Positions 49,674-59,032 are shown, counted from the first letter of the stretch. The stretch is 64,000 bases of DNA from Frateuria_A sp051900425 (GCF_051900425.1 NZ_JBHZGK010000009.1:62001-126000); one strand, 5' to 3'. Notes: a model not told the origin generated them from the sequence alone. Numbers and translations: made by a program.

Positions 49674-52199
49674 TCAGAGACGGGCTCTCCGCAGCCGCAA
49701 GGCGTTCGTCACCACCGATACCGACGACAAGCTCATCGCCAGCGCCGCCACCATCGGTGAAAGCACCACTCCGAAAACCGGATACAACACCCCGGCGGCC
49801 AACGGCACCCCCACGGCGTTGTAGATGAACGCAAAAAACAGATTCTGCCGGATGTTCCGCACCGTGGCCTGCGACAACGCCCGCGCCCGACCGATCGCCG
49901 AGAGCTCCCCGCGCACCAGCGTCACCTGCGCACTCTCCATCGCCACGTCCGTGCCACTCCCCATGGCGATACCCACATCCGCGGCCGCCAGGGCCGGCGC
50001 ATCGTTGACGCCGTCACCGGCCATCGCTACCCGTCGTCCCTCGCGCCTGAGCCGCTCGACCACTGCCGCCTTGTCCGCAGGCGAGACATCGGCATGCACC
50101 TCGTCGATGCCCAGCTGGCGTGCCACCGCCTGCGCCGTGGTGGCGTTGTCGCCAGTGAGCATCACGATGCGCAGCCCCTCGCCTCGCAGCCTGTCGAGTG
50201 CTGCGGACGTATCGGACTTGATGCGGTCAGCCACGGCGACCAGGCCAACCAGCACGCCATCGACGGCCAGGAACATCACCGTGGCGCCCTCGCCCCGCAG
50301 GCGTTCGGCCTGCCGTGCGACGGGCTCGCCCAACGCCACCTGCAGCTCATCGAGCAAGCGCGCATTGCCCAATGCGACCTCGCGGCCATCGACCTGGCCC
50401 CGCACGCCACGACCGGTGAGCGAACGGAAGCCAGCCGCCGCCGGGATCGCCCCGCCCTCCGCCGATGCGCCTGCCACGATCGCGCGTGCCAGCGGGTGTT
50501 CACTCGCCTGCTCCAGCGCGGCGGCCAGAGCCAGCAATTGCGCCCGCGAAAGATCGCCGAAGGCAAGCACGTCGGTCAGGACCGGACGCCCCTCGGTGAG
50601 CGTGCCGGTCTTGTCCACCACCAGCGTGTCCACGCCATGCAGCGCCTCGATCGCCGCCGCGTCGCGAAACAGCACGCCGGCCTGCGCACCGCGCCCGCTG
50701 GCGACCATGATCGAGATCGGTGTGGCCAGGCCCAGGGCGCAGGGACAGGCGATGATCAGCACCGACACCGCGGCGATCAGCGCATGCGCCAGCCGCGGCT
50801 GCGGCCCGAACGCGGCCCAGGCGGCGAACGCCAGCACCGCGACCGTGACCACCGCCGGCACGAACCACGCCGCCACGCGATCGGCCACCCGCTGCAGCGG
50901 TGCGCGGCTGCGCTGGGCCTGTGCGACCAGCGCGACGATCTGGGCCAGCATCGTCTCGCCGCCGACTTTCTCCGCGCGCAGCACCAGCGTGCCGTCCTGG
51001 TTGACCGTGCCCGCGGTCAGGCGGTCGCCGGTGGTCTTGGCCACCGGCATGGGCTCGCCGGTGAGCATCGATTCGTCGACGTGGCTCTCGCCCTCGGTGG
51101 CGACCCCGTCGACCGGCACCTTTTCGCCCGGACGCACACGCAGCAGGTCACCCACCTGCACCGCTTCCAGCGGCACGTCGTGTTCGTGGCCGTGCTCAAG
51201 GCGGCGCGCAGTCTTCGGCGCCAGCCCGAGCAATGCCTTCAACGCTTCGCCAGTACGGCGACGGGCGCGCAGTTCCAGCAGGTCACCCAGGCTGACCAGA
51301 GTGACGATCACGGCCGCCGACTCGAAGTACACGCCCACGCGGCCGTGCATGCGGAAGCCAGCGGGAAATAGCCCAGGCGCAAGCAGCGCGACCACGCTGT
51401 AGAGCCACGCCACGCCGGTGCCCAGGGCAATCAGCGTGTACATGTTCGGCGACCACGGGCGCAGCGAGCGCCAGCCTCGGCGGAAGAACGGCGCGCCGCC
51501 CCACAGCACCACGACGCTGGCAAGCAAGGCTTCGATCCAGCCAAGCGCGCCCGCCCAGCGCATCGGCCAGCCACGGCCGACCAGGTGCGGGCCCATCGCC
51601 ACCACCAGCACCGGCAAGGTCAGCGCGACCAGCCCGCCGAAGCGGCGCGCCAGGGCACGCACCTCGCCGCCGTCGTCGGATTCCGCGCTGGGCGCGAGCG
51701 GCTCCAGCGCCATGCCGCACTTGGGGCAATCGCCCGGCCCGACCTGGCGCACCTCCGGATGCATCGGGCAGGTGTAGGTGGCGCCGGGATCGGCGGGCGG
51801 TGCCGGTCGCTCACCCAGGAATTGCCCGGGGCTCTCCAGGAAGCGTTCGCGGCAACGCGCGCTGCAGAAGTACCAGGTCCGGCCCTCGTGTTCGGCCCGG
51901 TGCCGGGCAGTGTGCGGGTCGACGTCCATCCCGCAGACCGGGTCCTTGACGAGATGCGCGGACGGCTCCGCGGGCGCACCGGCCGCTCCATGGCAGCCGG
52001 GGGCTGCAGCCTGCGCGGGCGTATCGCCTGCGAACGCTTCAGGGGCAGCCAGGAAGCGCTCCCGGCAGCGCGCGCCGCAGAAGTGGTAGGTGCGACCGGC
52101 GTGGTCGGCATGATGGGGCGTGCTTGCCGGATCCACCACCATCCCGCACACCGGATCGCGCTCCCCCGTCTCCGTGGTCGTGTGGCAGCAACGGCTCAT
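49674..52199 (-). CDS. Copper-translocating P-type ATPase with N-terminal YHS domains
   Basis: An 841 aa P1B-type ATPase. The metal-binding N-terminus holds two YHS/TRASH domains (about 14-56 and 85-127, each DPVCGM...FC.ARCRERFL) and a zinc-ribbon-like heavy-metal-binding domain with Cys144, Cys158 and Cys161 (CPMHPEV...CPKCGMAL). It has no HMA CxxC domain. The transport site is CPC (485-487), phosphorylated Asp529 is in DKTGTLTEG, and MLTGDN and GDGVNDAPAL follow. CPC implies Cu(I) or Ag(I) export. The start overlaps the merR stop (ATGA), so both come from one MerR-controlled promoter. Confidence 0.94.
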   Translation of the reverse strand: MSRCCHTTTETGERDPVCGMVVDPASTPHHADHAGRTYHFCGARCRERFLAAPEAFAGDTPAQAAAPGCHGAAGAPAEPSAHLVKDPVCGMDVDPHTARHRAEHEGRTWYFCSARCRERFLESPGQFLGERPAPPADPGATYTCPMHPEVRQVGPGDCPKCGMALEPLAPSAESDDGGEVRALARRFGGLVALTLPVLVVAMGPHLVGRGWPMRWAGALGWIEALLASVVVLWGGAPFFRRGWRSLRPWSPNMYTLIALGTGVAWLYSVVALLAPGLFPAGFRMHGRVGVYFESAAVIVTLVSLGDLLELRARRRTGEALKALLGLAPKTARRLEHGHEHDVPLEAVQVGDLLRVRPGEKVPVDGVATEGESHVDESMLTGEPMPVAKTTGDRLTAGTVNQDGTLVLRAEKVGGETMLAQIVALVAQAQRSRAPLQRVADRVAAWFVPAVVTVAVLAFAAWAAFGPQPRLAHALIAAVSVLIIACPCALGLATPISIMVASGRGAQAGVLFRDAAAIEALHGVDTLVVDKTGTLTEGRPVLTDVLAFGDLSRAQLLALAAALEQASEHPLARAIVAGASAEGGAIPAAAGFRSLTGRGVRGQVDGREVALGNARLLDELQVALGEPVARQAERLRGEGATVMFLAVDGVLVGLVAVADRIKSDTSAALDRLRGEGLRIVMLTGDNATTAQAVARQLGIDEVHADVSPADKAAVVERLRREGRRVAMAGDGVNDAPALAAADVGIAMGSGTDVAMESAQVTLVRGELSAIGRARALSQATVRNIRQNLFFAFIYNAVGVPLAAGVLYPVFGVVLSPMVAALAMSLSSVSVVTNALRLRRARL

Positions 52200-52615
52200 G
52201 CCTGCTCCTCCCCGCCCAGGGCCCGCAGGATCGGGCAGGCCTCCGGCGCACCATGGCCCGGGCAGGCTTCGACCAGCTCGGCCAGGCCGGCGCGCACGCG
52301 CTCCAGTTCGGCGATGCGCGCCTCGATGTCGGCCAGCCGCTGCTGGGCGCGCTGCTTGACCGCCTTGACGCCGCGCTTGCGGTCGGCGGAGAGCGCGAGC
52401 AGGTCGCGAATCTCCTCCAGCGTGAAGCCCAGGTTCTTGGCGCGGCGGATGAAGCGCAACCGCGCGACCGTGCCCTCGCCGTAGCTGCGGTAGCCGGATG
52501 GCCGCCGCGTGGGCTCGGGCAGCAGCCCTTCCCGCTCGTAATAGCGGATGGTGTCGATGGCCACGCCGGCGCGCTTGGCGACGGCACCGATGGTGAGCGG
52601 CGTCTGGAGGTTCAT
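52196..52615 (-). CDS. MerR-family metal-responsive regulator (copper type)
   Basis: 139 aa. The winged helix LTIGAVAKRAGVAIDTIRYYEREGLL is at the N-terminus, a dimer coiled coil spans about 80-115, and the metal-loop Cys118 and Cys127 are in EACPGHGAPEACPIL. Position 76 (LSADRK) is Ser, where Zn/Pb-type ZntR has Cys; this fits monovalent-metal CueR-like sensing. It should bend the overlong-spacer promoter at 52622-52653 and turn on itself and the ATPase. The ATG lies 6 nt from the -10 with no ribosome site. Confidence 0.9.
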   Translation of the reverse strand: MNLQTPLTIGAVAKRAGVAIDTIRYYEREGLLPEPTRRPSGYRSYGEGTVARLRFIRRAKNLGFTLEEIRDLLALSADRKRGVKAVKQRAQQRLADIEARIAELERVRAGLAELVEACPGHGAPEACPILRALGGEEQA

Positions 52616-52621
52616 GGAACA

Positions 52622-52653
52622 AGTCTAGACCTTTGATTCAGGTCCAGAGTCAA
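52622..52653 (-). promoter_or_regulatory. MerR-type promoter/operator
   Basis: Minus strand TTGACT (52653-52648), 20-bp spacer, TAGACT (52627-52622). The spacer is filled by the dyad CTGGACCT-GAATCAA-AGGTCTAG, whose arms match at 7 of 8 positions. The overlong spacer with a dyad between -35 and -10 is the hallmark of MerR-activated promoters. Transcription should begin at the A of the merR ATG. Confidence 0.85.
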
Positions 52654-52732
52654 GCCCTGCTCGCAGGGTGGGTTCAGCCCACCCGCCAGGGGCGACCCAA
52701 AGCGGCGGACTGACACCGCCCCCACGGAACGC

Positions 52733-53290
52733 TCAGCGTTTGAGGATGGTGTGGACCCACGCCACGTAGCTGTCGACGAAGCCCTGAAGGAACTTGCGCG
52801 TGCTGTCCACGGTGATGTTGTCGTTGGCGTCGACGGGACCGTCGTCCTTGAACTGCACGAACACCTCCGGCTGTCCCAGCAAGGGGACATCCAGATAGGC
52901 CAGCACGTTGCGCAGGTGCTGTTGCGCCAGCGCGCTGCCGGTCGCGCCGATCGACGCGCCGATCACCGCGCCCGGCTTGCCGGCGAACGCGTTGGTGCCG
53001 TAGGGACGCGAAGCGATGTCGATGGCATTCTTCAGCACGCCGGGCACGGAACGGTTGTACTCGGGGGTGACGAACAGCAGCGCATCCGCGGCCTGGATCT
53101 GCTGCTTCATCGTGGTCCACGACGCCGGGTAGTTGCCGTCGAGGTCCTGGTCGTACAGCGGCAGGTCGCCGATGGCGACATGCTCGAACGCCAGTTCGTC
53201 GGGCGCCAGCTTCTCCACCGCGTGGGCCAGTCGGCGATTGAAGGAATCCTTGCGCAGGCTGCCGACCAGGACGGCCACTTTGATGCTCAT
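52733..53290 (-). CDS. NAD(P)H-dependent FMN reductase
   Basis: 185 aa flavodoxin-like reductase. The phosphate loop is VLVGSLRKDSFNRRL at the N-terminus, followed by FVTPEYNRSVPGVLKNAID (the flavin-contacting PEYN motif) and a Gly-rich IGASIGATG stretch. It is similar to ChrR/YieF and azoreductase-type quinone or chromate reductases, which protect against quinone and metal stress. It lies upstream of the copper operon, but 80 bp and a separate promoter intervene. GGAG stands 7 nt before the ATG. Confidence 0.88.
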   Translation of the reverse strand: MSIKVAVLVGSLRKDSFNRRLAHAVEKLAPDELAFEHVAIGDLPLYDQDLDGNYPASWTTMKQQIQAADALLFVTPEYNRSVPGVLKNAIDIASRPYGTNAFAGKPGAVIGASIGATGSALAQQHLRNVLAYLDVPLLGQPEVFVQFKDDGPVDANDNITVDSTRKFLQGFVDSYVAWVHTILKR

Positions 53291-53647
53291 GGGGAATCTC
53301 CGCGAGGGGCGCCCTGCGGGCGTCACCGTTTCGTGAAAGCCGAGCGGTGCGACTGCTCGTATGGGTCCATAGCTACCCCACAGGGTCAGACACGGCCGCG
53401 ATTCGGCGAAGCATGATGCGCGCCCCGGCAAGGCCCCGTGAGCGCACGGGAGCATCCGCGCCTTGGCACGGAGCCTGCTAGCCGAGCCCCTGGCTCGCCT
53501 GTAAAAAAGTGGGGCGAAGGACCGGACGGTTCGCGTAGGATCGTCTTCAACGCAGGCACGACGGCAGGAAGCGGCCGCCTCGCCTGGTCAAGGGGTCGGG
53601 TCGCGGACTGCAGGGACGTGCAGCCGTCGCCAAGCGGGGACAAGGGG
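53291..53647. other. 357-bp divergent intergenic region
   Basis: Lies between the divergent FMN reductase and diguanylate cyclase genes and must hold both promoters. A TAGGAT box near 53534 (plus) and a GAGCC-CCT-GGCTC hairpin near 53482 are the only structures I see. No gene is evident. Confidence 0.45.
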
Positions 53648-55387
53648 ATGCGAACGCTGTCCGCAGCAAGGATCTGGAACCGGTGCAGGCTCCCGTTGAT
53701 CGGGAGCGTGCTCGGACTGCTGTGGTTGTGGTTCGGCGTAGTGCACGCGGCCATGCTGCTGGACGGCGGCTGGCGCGAGGTGCGCGCCGGGGACACCCCC
53801 GCCGCCGTGCTGGCGCAGTTCCACAAGGGCCAACTGGCCGCGTTCGATCCGTCCCTGCTGCACAGCTTTCCGCGCGAGAACCTCGGCACCTGGGTGGTAC
53901 TGCGTCCGCAGCCGCCCTGGGTGGACGAGGAGCGGGTGCTGACCATCTACCCACCCGCGCTGGGGCGGATCACGGTCTACGACAACAAGGGTCCGGTCAG
54001 CCGCCTGGCGCTGGACGACACCAGTGGTCAGCCGCTGGGCCACGGCCGGCTGGCGTTCCGCTATCCGGCCAGCGTGCCCGCCTCCACCCTGATCCTGCTC
54101 AAGCTCGAGCCCATGGAGGGGCTGTCGCCGCCGTTGAGCTTCCACCTCGAATCGCTGACGGCCTTCCTCGGCCACGACGCGCACTGGCTGACGCTGTTCA
54201 GCGCCTGCTTTGCGGTCATGCTGACGATGGCGCTGATGGCGCTGTGCTTCGCGCTGATGCTGCGCGACAACACGTTCTTCTGGTACGCCGGCTACATCTT
54301 CTGCTACGCGCTGATCCAGAGTATCCAGACCGGCTTCCTGTTCCATCCGCTGGAGGCAGGCTGGCTGGCACCCTCGGCCGCCCTGCTCGAATCGGCCTCG
54401 ATCGCCTTGTCGGTGGCTTTCGCTGCGCTGTTCATGGCGCGCTTCTGCGAACTGCAGCGTTTCGCGCCCCTGCTGCGCGCACCCGTGCTGGCGCTCGCCG
54501 TCGGCATGCCGCTGCTGGTGCTGATGCGCAGCAGCTCGATCGGGCTGCTGGTGGACGTGGCGCAGGCGCTGGTCGATCCGCTGCTGATCCTGGGCGCGCT
54601 GTTGATGCTGCTCACCGCGATCGTCGCCGCGTCGCACGGCTCCCGCCACGCCTGGTTCTTCCTGGTCGGCTGGACGCCACTGCTGGCGCTCACCGCGCTG
54701 TCCACGGCCCAGCTCAGCGGCGCGCTGCCCAACATGAGCTGGACCAGCGACGCCAGCGTGGTGGCCGGCGCGTTCGAGGCGATCGTGCTGTCGATCGGCC
54801 TGGGCGATCGGGCGCTTACGATGCGGCGCGATCGCGACATGGTGCGCGCGCTGGCCGACAACGATTCGCTTACCGGTGTGCTCAACCGCCGCGCCTGGAG
54901 CGAGGGGGCGGAGAGAATGCTGGAGGAAAGCACCGGCCGGCCGGTGGCCTTGCTGTTCCTGGACCTGGATCGCTTCAAGACGCTCAACGACCAGCAAGGC
55001 CACCGCGCGGGCGATCGCGCCCTCATCGAAGTGGCGGAGGCGCTGCGCGCCGAATTGCGGCCTTCGGACCTGCTCGGGCGCTACGGCGGCGAGGAATTCA
55101 TCGCCATGCTCGATGGCGTGGTCGAAGAGCAAGCCATGCAGGTGGCCACCCGCCTGTGCCGGCGGGTGCACCGGCTGGAGATCCCGGTCAACGGCGAATT
55201 CATGCTCAGCGTGAGCATCGGCGTGGCCATGCGGACGCTGGCCGATACGGTGGAAACGCTGATCGAGCGCGCCGACCAGGCGATGTACCAGGCCAAGGTC
55301 AACGGCCGCAACCAGGCGCGGCTCTACGACCGGCCGCGCGGCATCCCGAGTCAGGTGTGGCCGCGCGTGAGCGAGGTGGAGGAGTAG
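53648..55387 (+). CDS. Membrane diguanylate cyclase (7TMR-DISM sensor + GGDEF)
   Basis: 579 aa. A signal/anchor is at 12-35, then a periplasmic 7TMR-DISMED2-like beta domain (about 40-180) and a seven-helix 7TMR-DISM segment (about 190-395). A C-terminal GGDEF domain follows. The active site reads GGEEF at 480-484, a functional variant. The inhibitory I-site RPSD is at 471-474, five residues before it, so product feedback by c-di-GMP is expected. DNDSLTGVLNRRAW marks the domain start. The ligand sensed in the periplasm is unknown. Confidence 0.9.
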   Translation: MRTLSAARIWNRCRLPLIGSVLGLLWLWFGVVHAAMLLDGGWREVRAGDTPAAVLAQFHKGQLAAFDPSLLHSFPRENLGTWVVLRPQPPWVDEERVLTIYPPALGRITVYDNKGPVSRLALDDTSGQPLGHGRLAFRYPASVPASTLILLKLEPMEGLSPPLSFHLESLTAFLGHDAHWLTLFSACFAVMLTMALMALCFALMLRDNTFFWYAGYIFCYALIQSIQTGFLFHPLEAGWLAPSAALLESASIALSVAFAALFMARFCELQRFAPLLRAPVLALAVGMPLLVLMRSSSIGLLVDVAQALVDPLLILGALLMLLTAIVAASHGSRHAWFFLVGWTPLLALTALSTAQLSGALPNMSWTSDASVVAGAFEAIVLSIGLGDRALTMRRDRDMVRALADNDSLTGVLNRRAWSEGAERMLEESTGRPVALLFLDLDRFKTLNDQQGHRAGDRALIEVAEALRAELRPSDLLGRYGGEEFIAMLDGVVEEQAMQVATRLCRRVHRLEIPVNGEFMLSVSIGVAMRTLADTVETLIERADQAMYQAKVNGRNQARLYDRPRGIPSQVWPRVSEVEE

Positions 55388-55399
55388 CGCGCTAGGACG

Positions 55400-57667
55400 T
55401 CAGCCAGCCAGCCGCCGCGCCGCCGCCACCACGTCCGCCTCGCCCGGCAGCACCAGGAACGCCGCGCCCGCCAGCGGGGTGAAGGTATCGGCACCGACCA
55501 CCCGCTCCAGCGGCGTGGCGCCGAGACCGGCCTCCACGATCGCGGTGATCACACCCTCCCCCACGCCGGCACTCTTGCGGCCTTCGTCCAGCACCACGAT
55601 GCGCTTGGCACCTTTCGCTTGCGCCGCGATGAAGGCGTCGTTGAGCGGGGCGAGCCAGCGCAGGTCGACCACGCGCACCTTCCACTTCAGCTCCGCTTCG
55701 ATGATGCGCGCCGCGCGAAGGGCCATCGGCACGCCGTTGCCGAAGGTGAACACGACCAGGTCGTCCGCATCCGCGCCGTAGACCCTGCCCTCGCCGAGCT
55801 TCATCGCCTCGCCCGGCGCCGGATAGGCGAACTGCCACTGGCCGTCGCCCGGCTCGTACAGGTCCTTGGTCATGTACAGCGCGATCGGTTCGAGGAAGGC
55901 GCACACGCGCCCGTCCACCTTCGCCAGCGCAGTCAGCGTGCGCAGCATGGTCGCCGCGTCGTCGCCGCGGCTGGGGCAGCCGACGACCAGGCCCGGGATA
56001 TCGCGCAGCGCGGCGATCGAGTTGTCGTTGTGGAAGTGGCCACCGAAGCCGCGCTGGTAGCCCAGCGACGCCACGCGCATCACCAGCGGGTTGCGGTACT
56101 GGTCGTTGGAGAAGAACTGCAGGCTGGCCGCTTCCCCGCGGATCTGGTCGCCGGCGTTGTGGAAGTACGCCAGGTACTGGATCTCCGGGATCGGCAGCAT
56201 GCCCATGTTGGCGTAGCCCTGGGCGAGGCCGAGGATCACCGTCTCGTCCAGCAGCGTGTTGAACACGCGCGTGTTCTTGAACGCCTTGTGCAGGCCCTTG
56301 GTGACCGTGTAGACGCCACCCTTCTGCGCCACGTCCTCGCCGAACAGCAGCGACTCGGGGTACTTGGCCATGATGTCGTGCAGCGCCTGGCCAATCTGGA
56401 TGGCCAGGTGTCGCGGCGGCTGGTTCTCCGGCAGCTTGTCCTCGCTGCCGAAAGCCTTCAGGCGGGCGTCCGCGTAGTCGGCGCGCTCGGCCTCGGCCTG
56501 CACCTTGGCGGGCGTAAATGGGGCGAGCGGCGCCATCACCTCGTCCAGGCGGTCGAGCTTGGGTCGGCGGTCGGCTTCTTCGGCGGCGGCGAAGCAGCGC
56601 TTGCGGGTCGCCTCGTACAGCGCCAGCAGTTCGTCCTTCGAATACAGGCCGGACTCCAGCGCGATCGCGGCCGAGCGCAGCAGCGGATCGGTCGCCTCCA
56701 CCGCGCAGAGCTCCTCGATGCTGCGCCACTCGATCTCGAAGTCGGTACCGGCGTGGCCCATCACGCGGGTGGTCTTCAGGTGCAGGAAGGTCGGCCGTCG
56801 CGTGCTGCGGCAGTGTTCGACCGCGCGCTGCACCTGGGCGTAACCCTCGGCCAGGTCCAGGCCGTCGGCAAAGAAGTAATCGAGGTTCGAGCGCGAGCGG
56901 TAATTGGCCGCCACCCAGTCGGTCGGCGTCTTCACCGAGATGCCGATGCCGTTGTCCTCGCACACGAACAGGACCGGAGCGGGCAGCTTCTGGTACGCGG
57001 TCCAGCCCGCGGCGTTGAAGGCGGTCTGCGCCGTGGCGTGGTTGGACGACGCGTCGCCGAACGAACAGATCGCGATCGCGTCGTCCGGTACCGGCAAGGT
57101 GTGCCCGATGCGCCGCGCGTGATCGATGGCAATCGCGGTGCCGAGCGCCTTGGGCAGGTGCGAGGCGATCGTCGAGGTCTGCGGCAGCACCCAGAGCGGC
57201 TTGCTGCCCCAGACCTTGTGGCGGCCGCCGGAGGCCGGGTCGTCCTTGCTGGCCGCAAAGGAGAGAGCCGAATCCATCACCGGATCCATGCCCGGCAACT
57301 TGCGGAAGCGCTCGGCCATGAAGCCGCCGGAGCGGTAGTGCAGGAAGGCCGGGTCGGTATGGCGCGTCAGCCGCGCCACCATGGTATTGCCCTCGTGGCC
57401 CGACGAGCCGATGGTGTAGAAGACCTTGTTCTGCACGCGCAGCACGCGCGCCATCAGGTCGAGATGGCGGCTGATCAACTGCGATTCGAACAGTTCGCGG
57501 AAGCCCCTCGCATCAAGCGCGCTTCCCGGCAGCACCGGCTGGTCGTCGTGCGGCGCCTGGCGCACCCCGCCATCCCACAGCTTCACGAACTCGGTGAAGT
57601 TCTGATCGACGATCTCGGCGCGGTTGAAGCCCTTGTGGCGGGCGGTGATCGGGAATGGCAGGGACAT
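55400..57667 (-). CDS. Fused alpha/beta E1 component of a 2-oxoacid dehydrogenase
   Basis: 755 aa thiamine-diphosphate enzyme that joins the alpha subunit (about 1-370) and beta subunit (about 395-755), usually separate in branched-chain 2-oxoacid dehydrogenases. TPP region SFGDASSNHATAQTAFN near 205 and CEDNGIGISV near 235 are in the alpha part. LFGEDVAQKGGVYTVTKGL near 420 and the VVDLRWLAPLND part belong to the beta half. E2 and E3 genes are not nearby, so the complex must be completed from elsewhere. The substrate (branched-chain or other 2-oxoacid) is uncertain. Confidence 0.88.
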   Translation of the reverse strand: MSLPFPITARHKGFNRAEIVDQNFTEFVKLWDGGVRQAPHDDQPVLPGSALDARGFRELFESQLISRHLDLMARVLRVQNKVFYTIGSSGHEGNTMVARLTRHTDPAFLHYRSGGFMAERFRKLPGMDPVMDSALSFAASKDDPASGGRHKVWGSKPLWVLPQTSTIASHLPKALGTAIAIDHARRIGHTLPVPDDAIAICSFGDASSNHATAQTAFNAAGWTAYQKLPAPVLFVCEDNGIGISVKTPTDWVAANYRSRSNLDYFFADGLDLAEGYAQVQRAVEHCRSTRRPTFLHLKTTRVMGHAGTDFEIEWRSIEELCAVEATDPLLRSAAIALESGLYSKDELLALYEATRKRCFAAAEEADRRPKLDRLDEVMAPLAPFTPAKVQAEAERADYADARLKAFGSEDKLPENQPPRHLAIQIGQALHDIMAKYPESLLFGEDVAQKGGVYTVTKGLHKAFKNTRVFNTLLDETVILGLAQGYANMGMLPIPEIQYLAYFHNAGDQIRGEAASLQFFSNDQYRNPLVMRVASLGYQRGFGGHFHNDNSIAALRDIPGLVVGCPSRGDDAATMLRTLTALAKVDGRVCAFLEPIALYMTKDLYEPGDGQWQFAYPAPGEAMKLGEGRVYGADADDLVVFTFGNGVPMALRAARIIEAELKWKVRVVDLRWLAPLNDAFIAAQAKGAKRIVVLDEGRKSAGVGEGVITAIVEAGLGATPLERVVGADTFTPLAGAAFLVLPGEADVVAAARRLAG

Positions 57668-57764
57668 GGCAGTATCGGGGGAAGTGAGAGGGTGATTGTA
57701 GGCTGGGCGTCAGCCACCGTCGGCAACCGGGATGTGGGCCAAGGCCCACCCTGCGTCCGGCAGT

Positions 57765-58367
57765 TCAGGCCTGCATCGGCGAATGCCCCGGCTGCGACCG
57801 CACGCGGTCCAGCCAGGCCAGGATGTTCGGATACGGCGACAGGTCGAAGCCGCCGTCGGGGGCGCAATGGGTGTAGGCGTACAGCGCGATGTCGGCCAGC
57901 CCGTAGCGCTCGTCCACGAACCACTCGCGTCCGGCCAGGTGCTGCTCCATCACCGCCAGCACGCCCTTGCCGCGCTCGATCAGCGCCGGCACATCGGCCT
58001 GGCGCGGATGCTCAGGGGGCAACCAGCCGCGGATGAAGCGCGCCACCGCGATGCACGGCTCGTGGCTGTACTGCTCGAAGAACAGCCACTGCAGGGTCTG
58101 CGCGCGCAGCCAGGCGTCCTGCGGCCAGAGCGCGGTGCCTTCGGCGAGGTAGCAGAGGATCGCGTCGGACTCGGCCAGCCGACGCCCGTCTTCCAGCTCC
58201 AGCAACGGCACCTTGCCGTTGGGGTTCCGGGCGAGGAATTCGGGAGTGCGCGTGGCGCCTCCTGCGCTGTCCACATCGACCCAGCGATACTCACGCCCGA
58301 GCTGGTCGAGCAGCAACTGCAGCTTGTAGCAGTTGCCCGAGGCCCGCATGCCGTAGATGGTGATCAC
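57765..58367 (-). CDS. Glutathione S-transferase family protein
   Basis: 200 aa. The N-terminal thioredoxin-like half is ITIYGMRASGNCYKLQLLLDQLG, with NPNGKVPLLELEDGRRLAESDAILCYLAEG (the glutathione-binding cis-Pro and ESxAI motif). The all-helical C-terminal half contains GREWFVDERYGLADIALYAYTH with the conserved Asp. The start is GTG 58367, overlapping the stop of the acetyltransferase gene (GTGA). The substrate is unknown. Confidence 0.9.
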   Translation of the reverse strand: MITIYGMRASGNCYKLQLLLDQLGREYRWVDVDSAGGATRTPEFLARNPNGKVPLLELEDGRRLAESDAILCYLAEGTALWPQDAWLRAQTLQWLFFEQYSHEPCIAVARFIRGWLPPEHPRQADVPALIERGKGVLAVMEQHLAGREWFVDERYGLADIALYAYTHCAPDGGFDLSPYPNILAWLDRVRSQPGHSPMQA

Positions 58368-58915
58368 GCCCGCGCCTTTCGGCGCGCGCGCCACTGCTCG
58401 CGGGTCTGGCCCCAGATTTCGGTGGGCGAGTCCTCGTATGGCGCCGGCAGCCTGCCAGGGCCGCGGCAGGTGGAACCCAGCCGCTGCGCGAGCGCCTGCG
58501 AGGGCTTGTTGTCCGGGTGGATCGAGTGGATGACCTCGTCCCAGCCCAGGTTGTCGAACGCCCAGTCGATGGCGGCGGAGGCCCCCTCCACCGCGTAGCC
58601 CTTGCCCCACGCCGGACGGGCCAGGCCCCAGCCGACTTCGGTGCCGGGCCAGCCCTCGGGGTGCCACGGGCCGAGCCGGCCCACCCATTGGCCGCTGGCC
58701 TTCTCGATGACCGAGAACATGGAGAAGCCCTGGATCATCCAGGCGCCGGCCGACGACAGAAAGCCGCGCCACGCAAGCGCGCGCGGCTGCTGCCCGCCGA
58801 TGAAGCGGGCGGCCTCCAGGTCGGCCATGTTCGCCGCATAGGCATCGAAGTCCTCGATGCGCGGCGGGCGCAGGATCAGGCGATCGGTTTCGATGCGGAT
58901 ATCCGGAACGTGCAA
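58364..58915 (-). CDS. GNAT-family N-acetyltransferase (RimJ/RimL type)
   Basis: 183 aa. It begins with IRIETDRLILRPPRIEDFDAY, the usual RimJ-like N-terminus. The acetyl-CoA part GLARPAWGKGYAVEGASAAIDWAFDNLG and VIHSIHPDNKPSQALAQRLG follow. The start is most likely TTG 58915 with GGAG 8 nt upstream; an upstream in-frame ATG has no support. The substrate is unknown. Coupled to the GST gene. Confidence 0.87.
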   Translation of the reverse strand: MHVPDIRIETDRLILRPPRIEDFDAYAANMADLEAARFIGGQQPRALAWRGFLSSAGAWMIQGFSMFSVIEKASGQWVGRLGPWHPEGWPGTEVGWGLARPAWGKGYAVEGASAAIDWAFDNLGWDEVIHSIHPDNKPSQALAQRLGSTCRGPGRLPAPYEDSPTEIWGQTREQWRARRKARA

Positions 58916-59032
58916 GGCCTGGTCTCCTCGATAACCCGTTTTTCCCGGGCCGCACGACGCCTGGCCGGGTGTCATGGCGCGAGAGCGCCAATGACGGCCT
59001 GGGTGTAGGGCCACCCAGGCCAGAACGTCACA

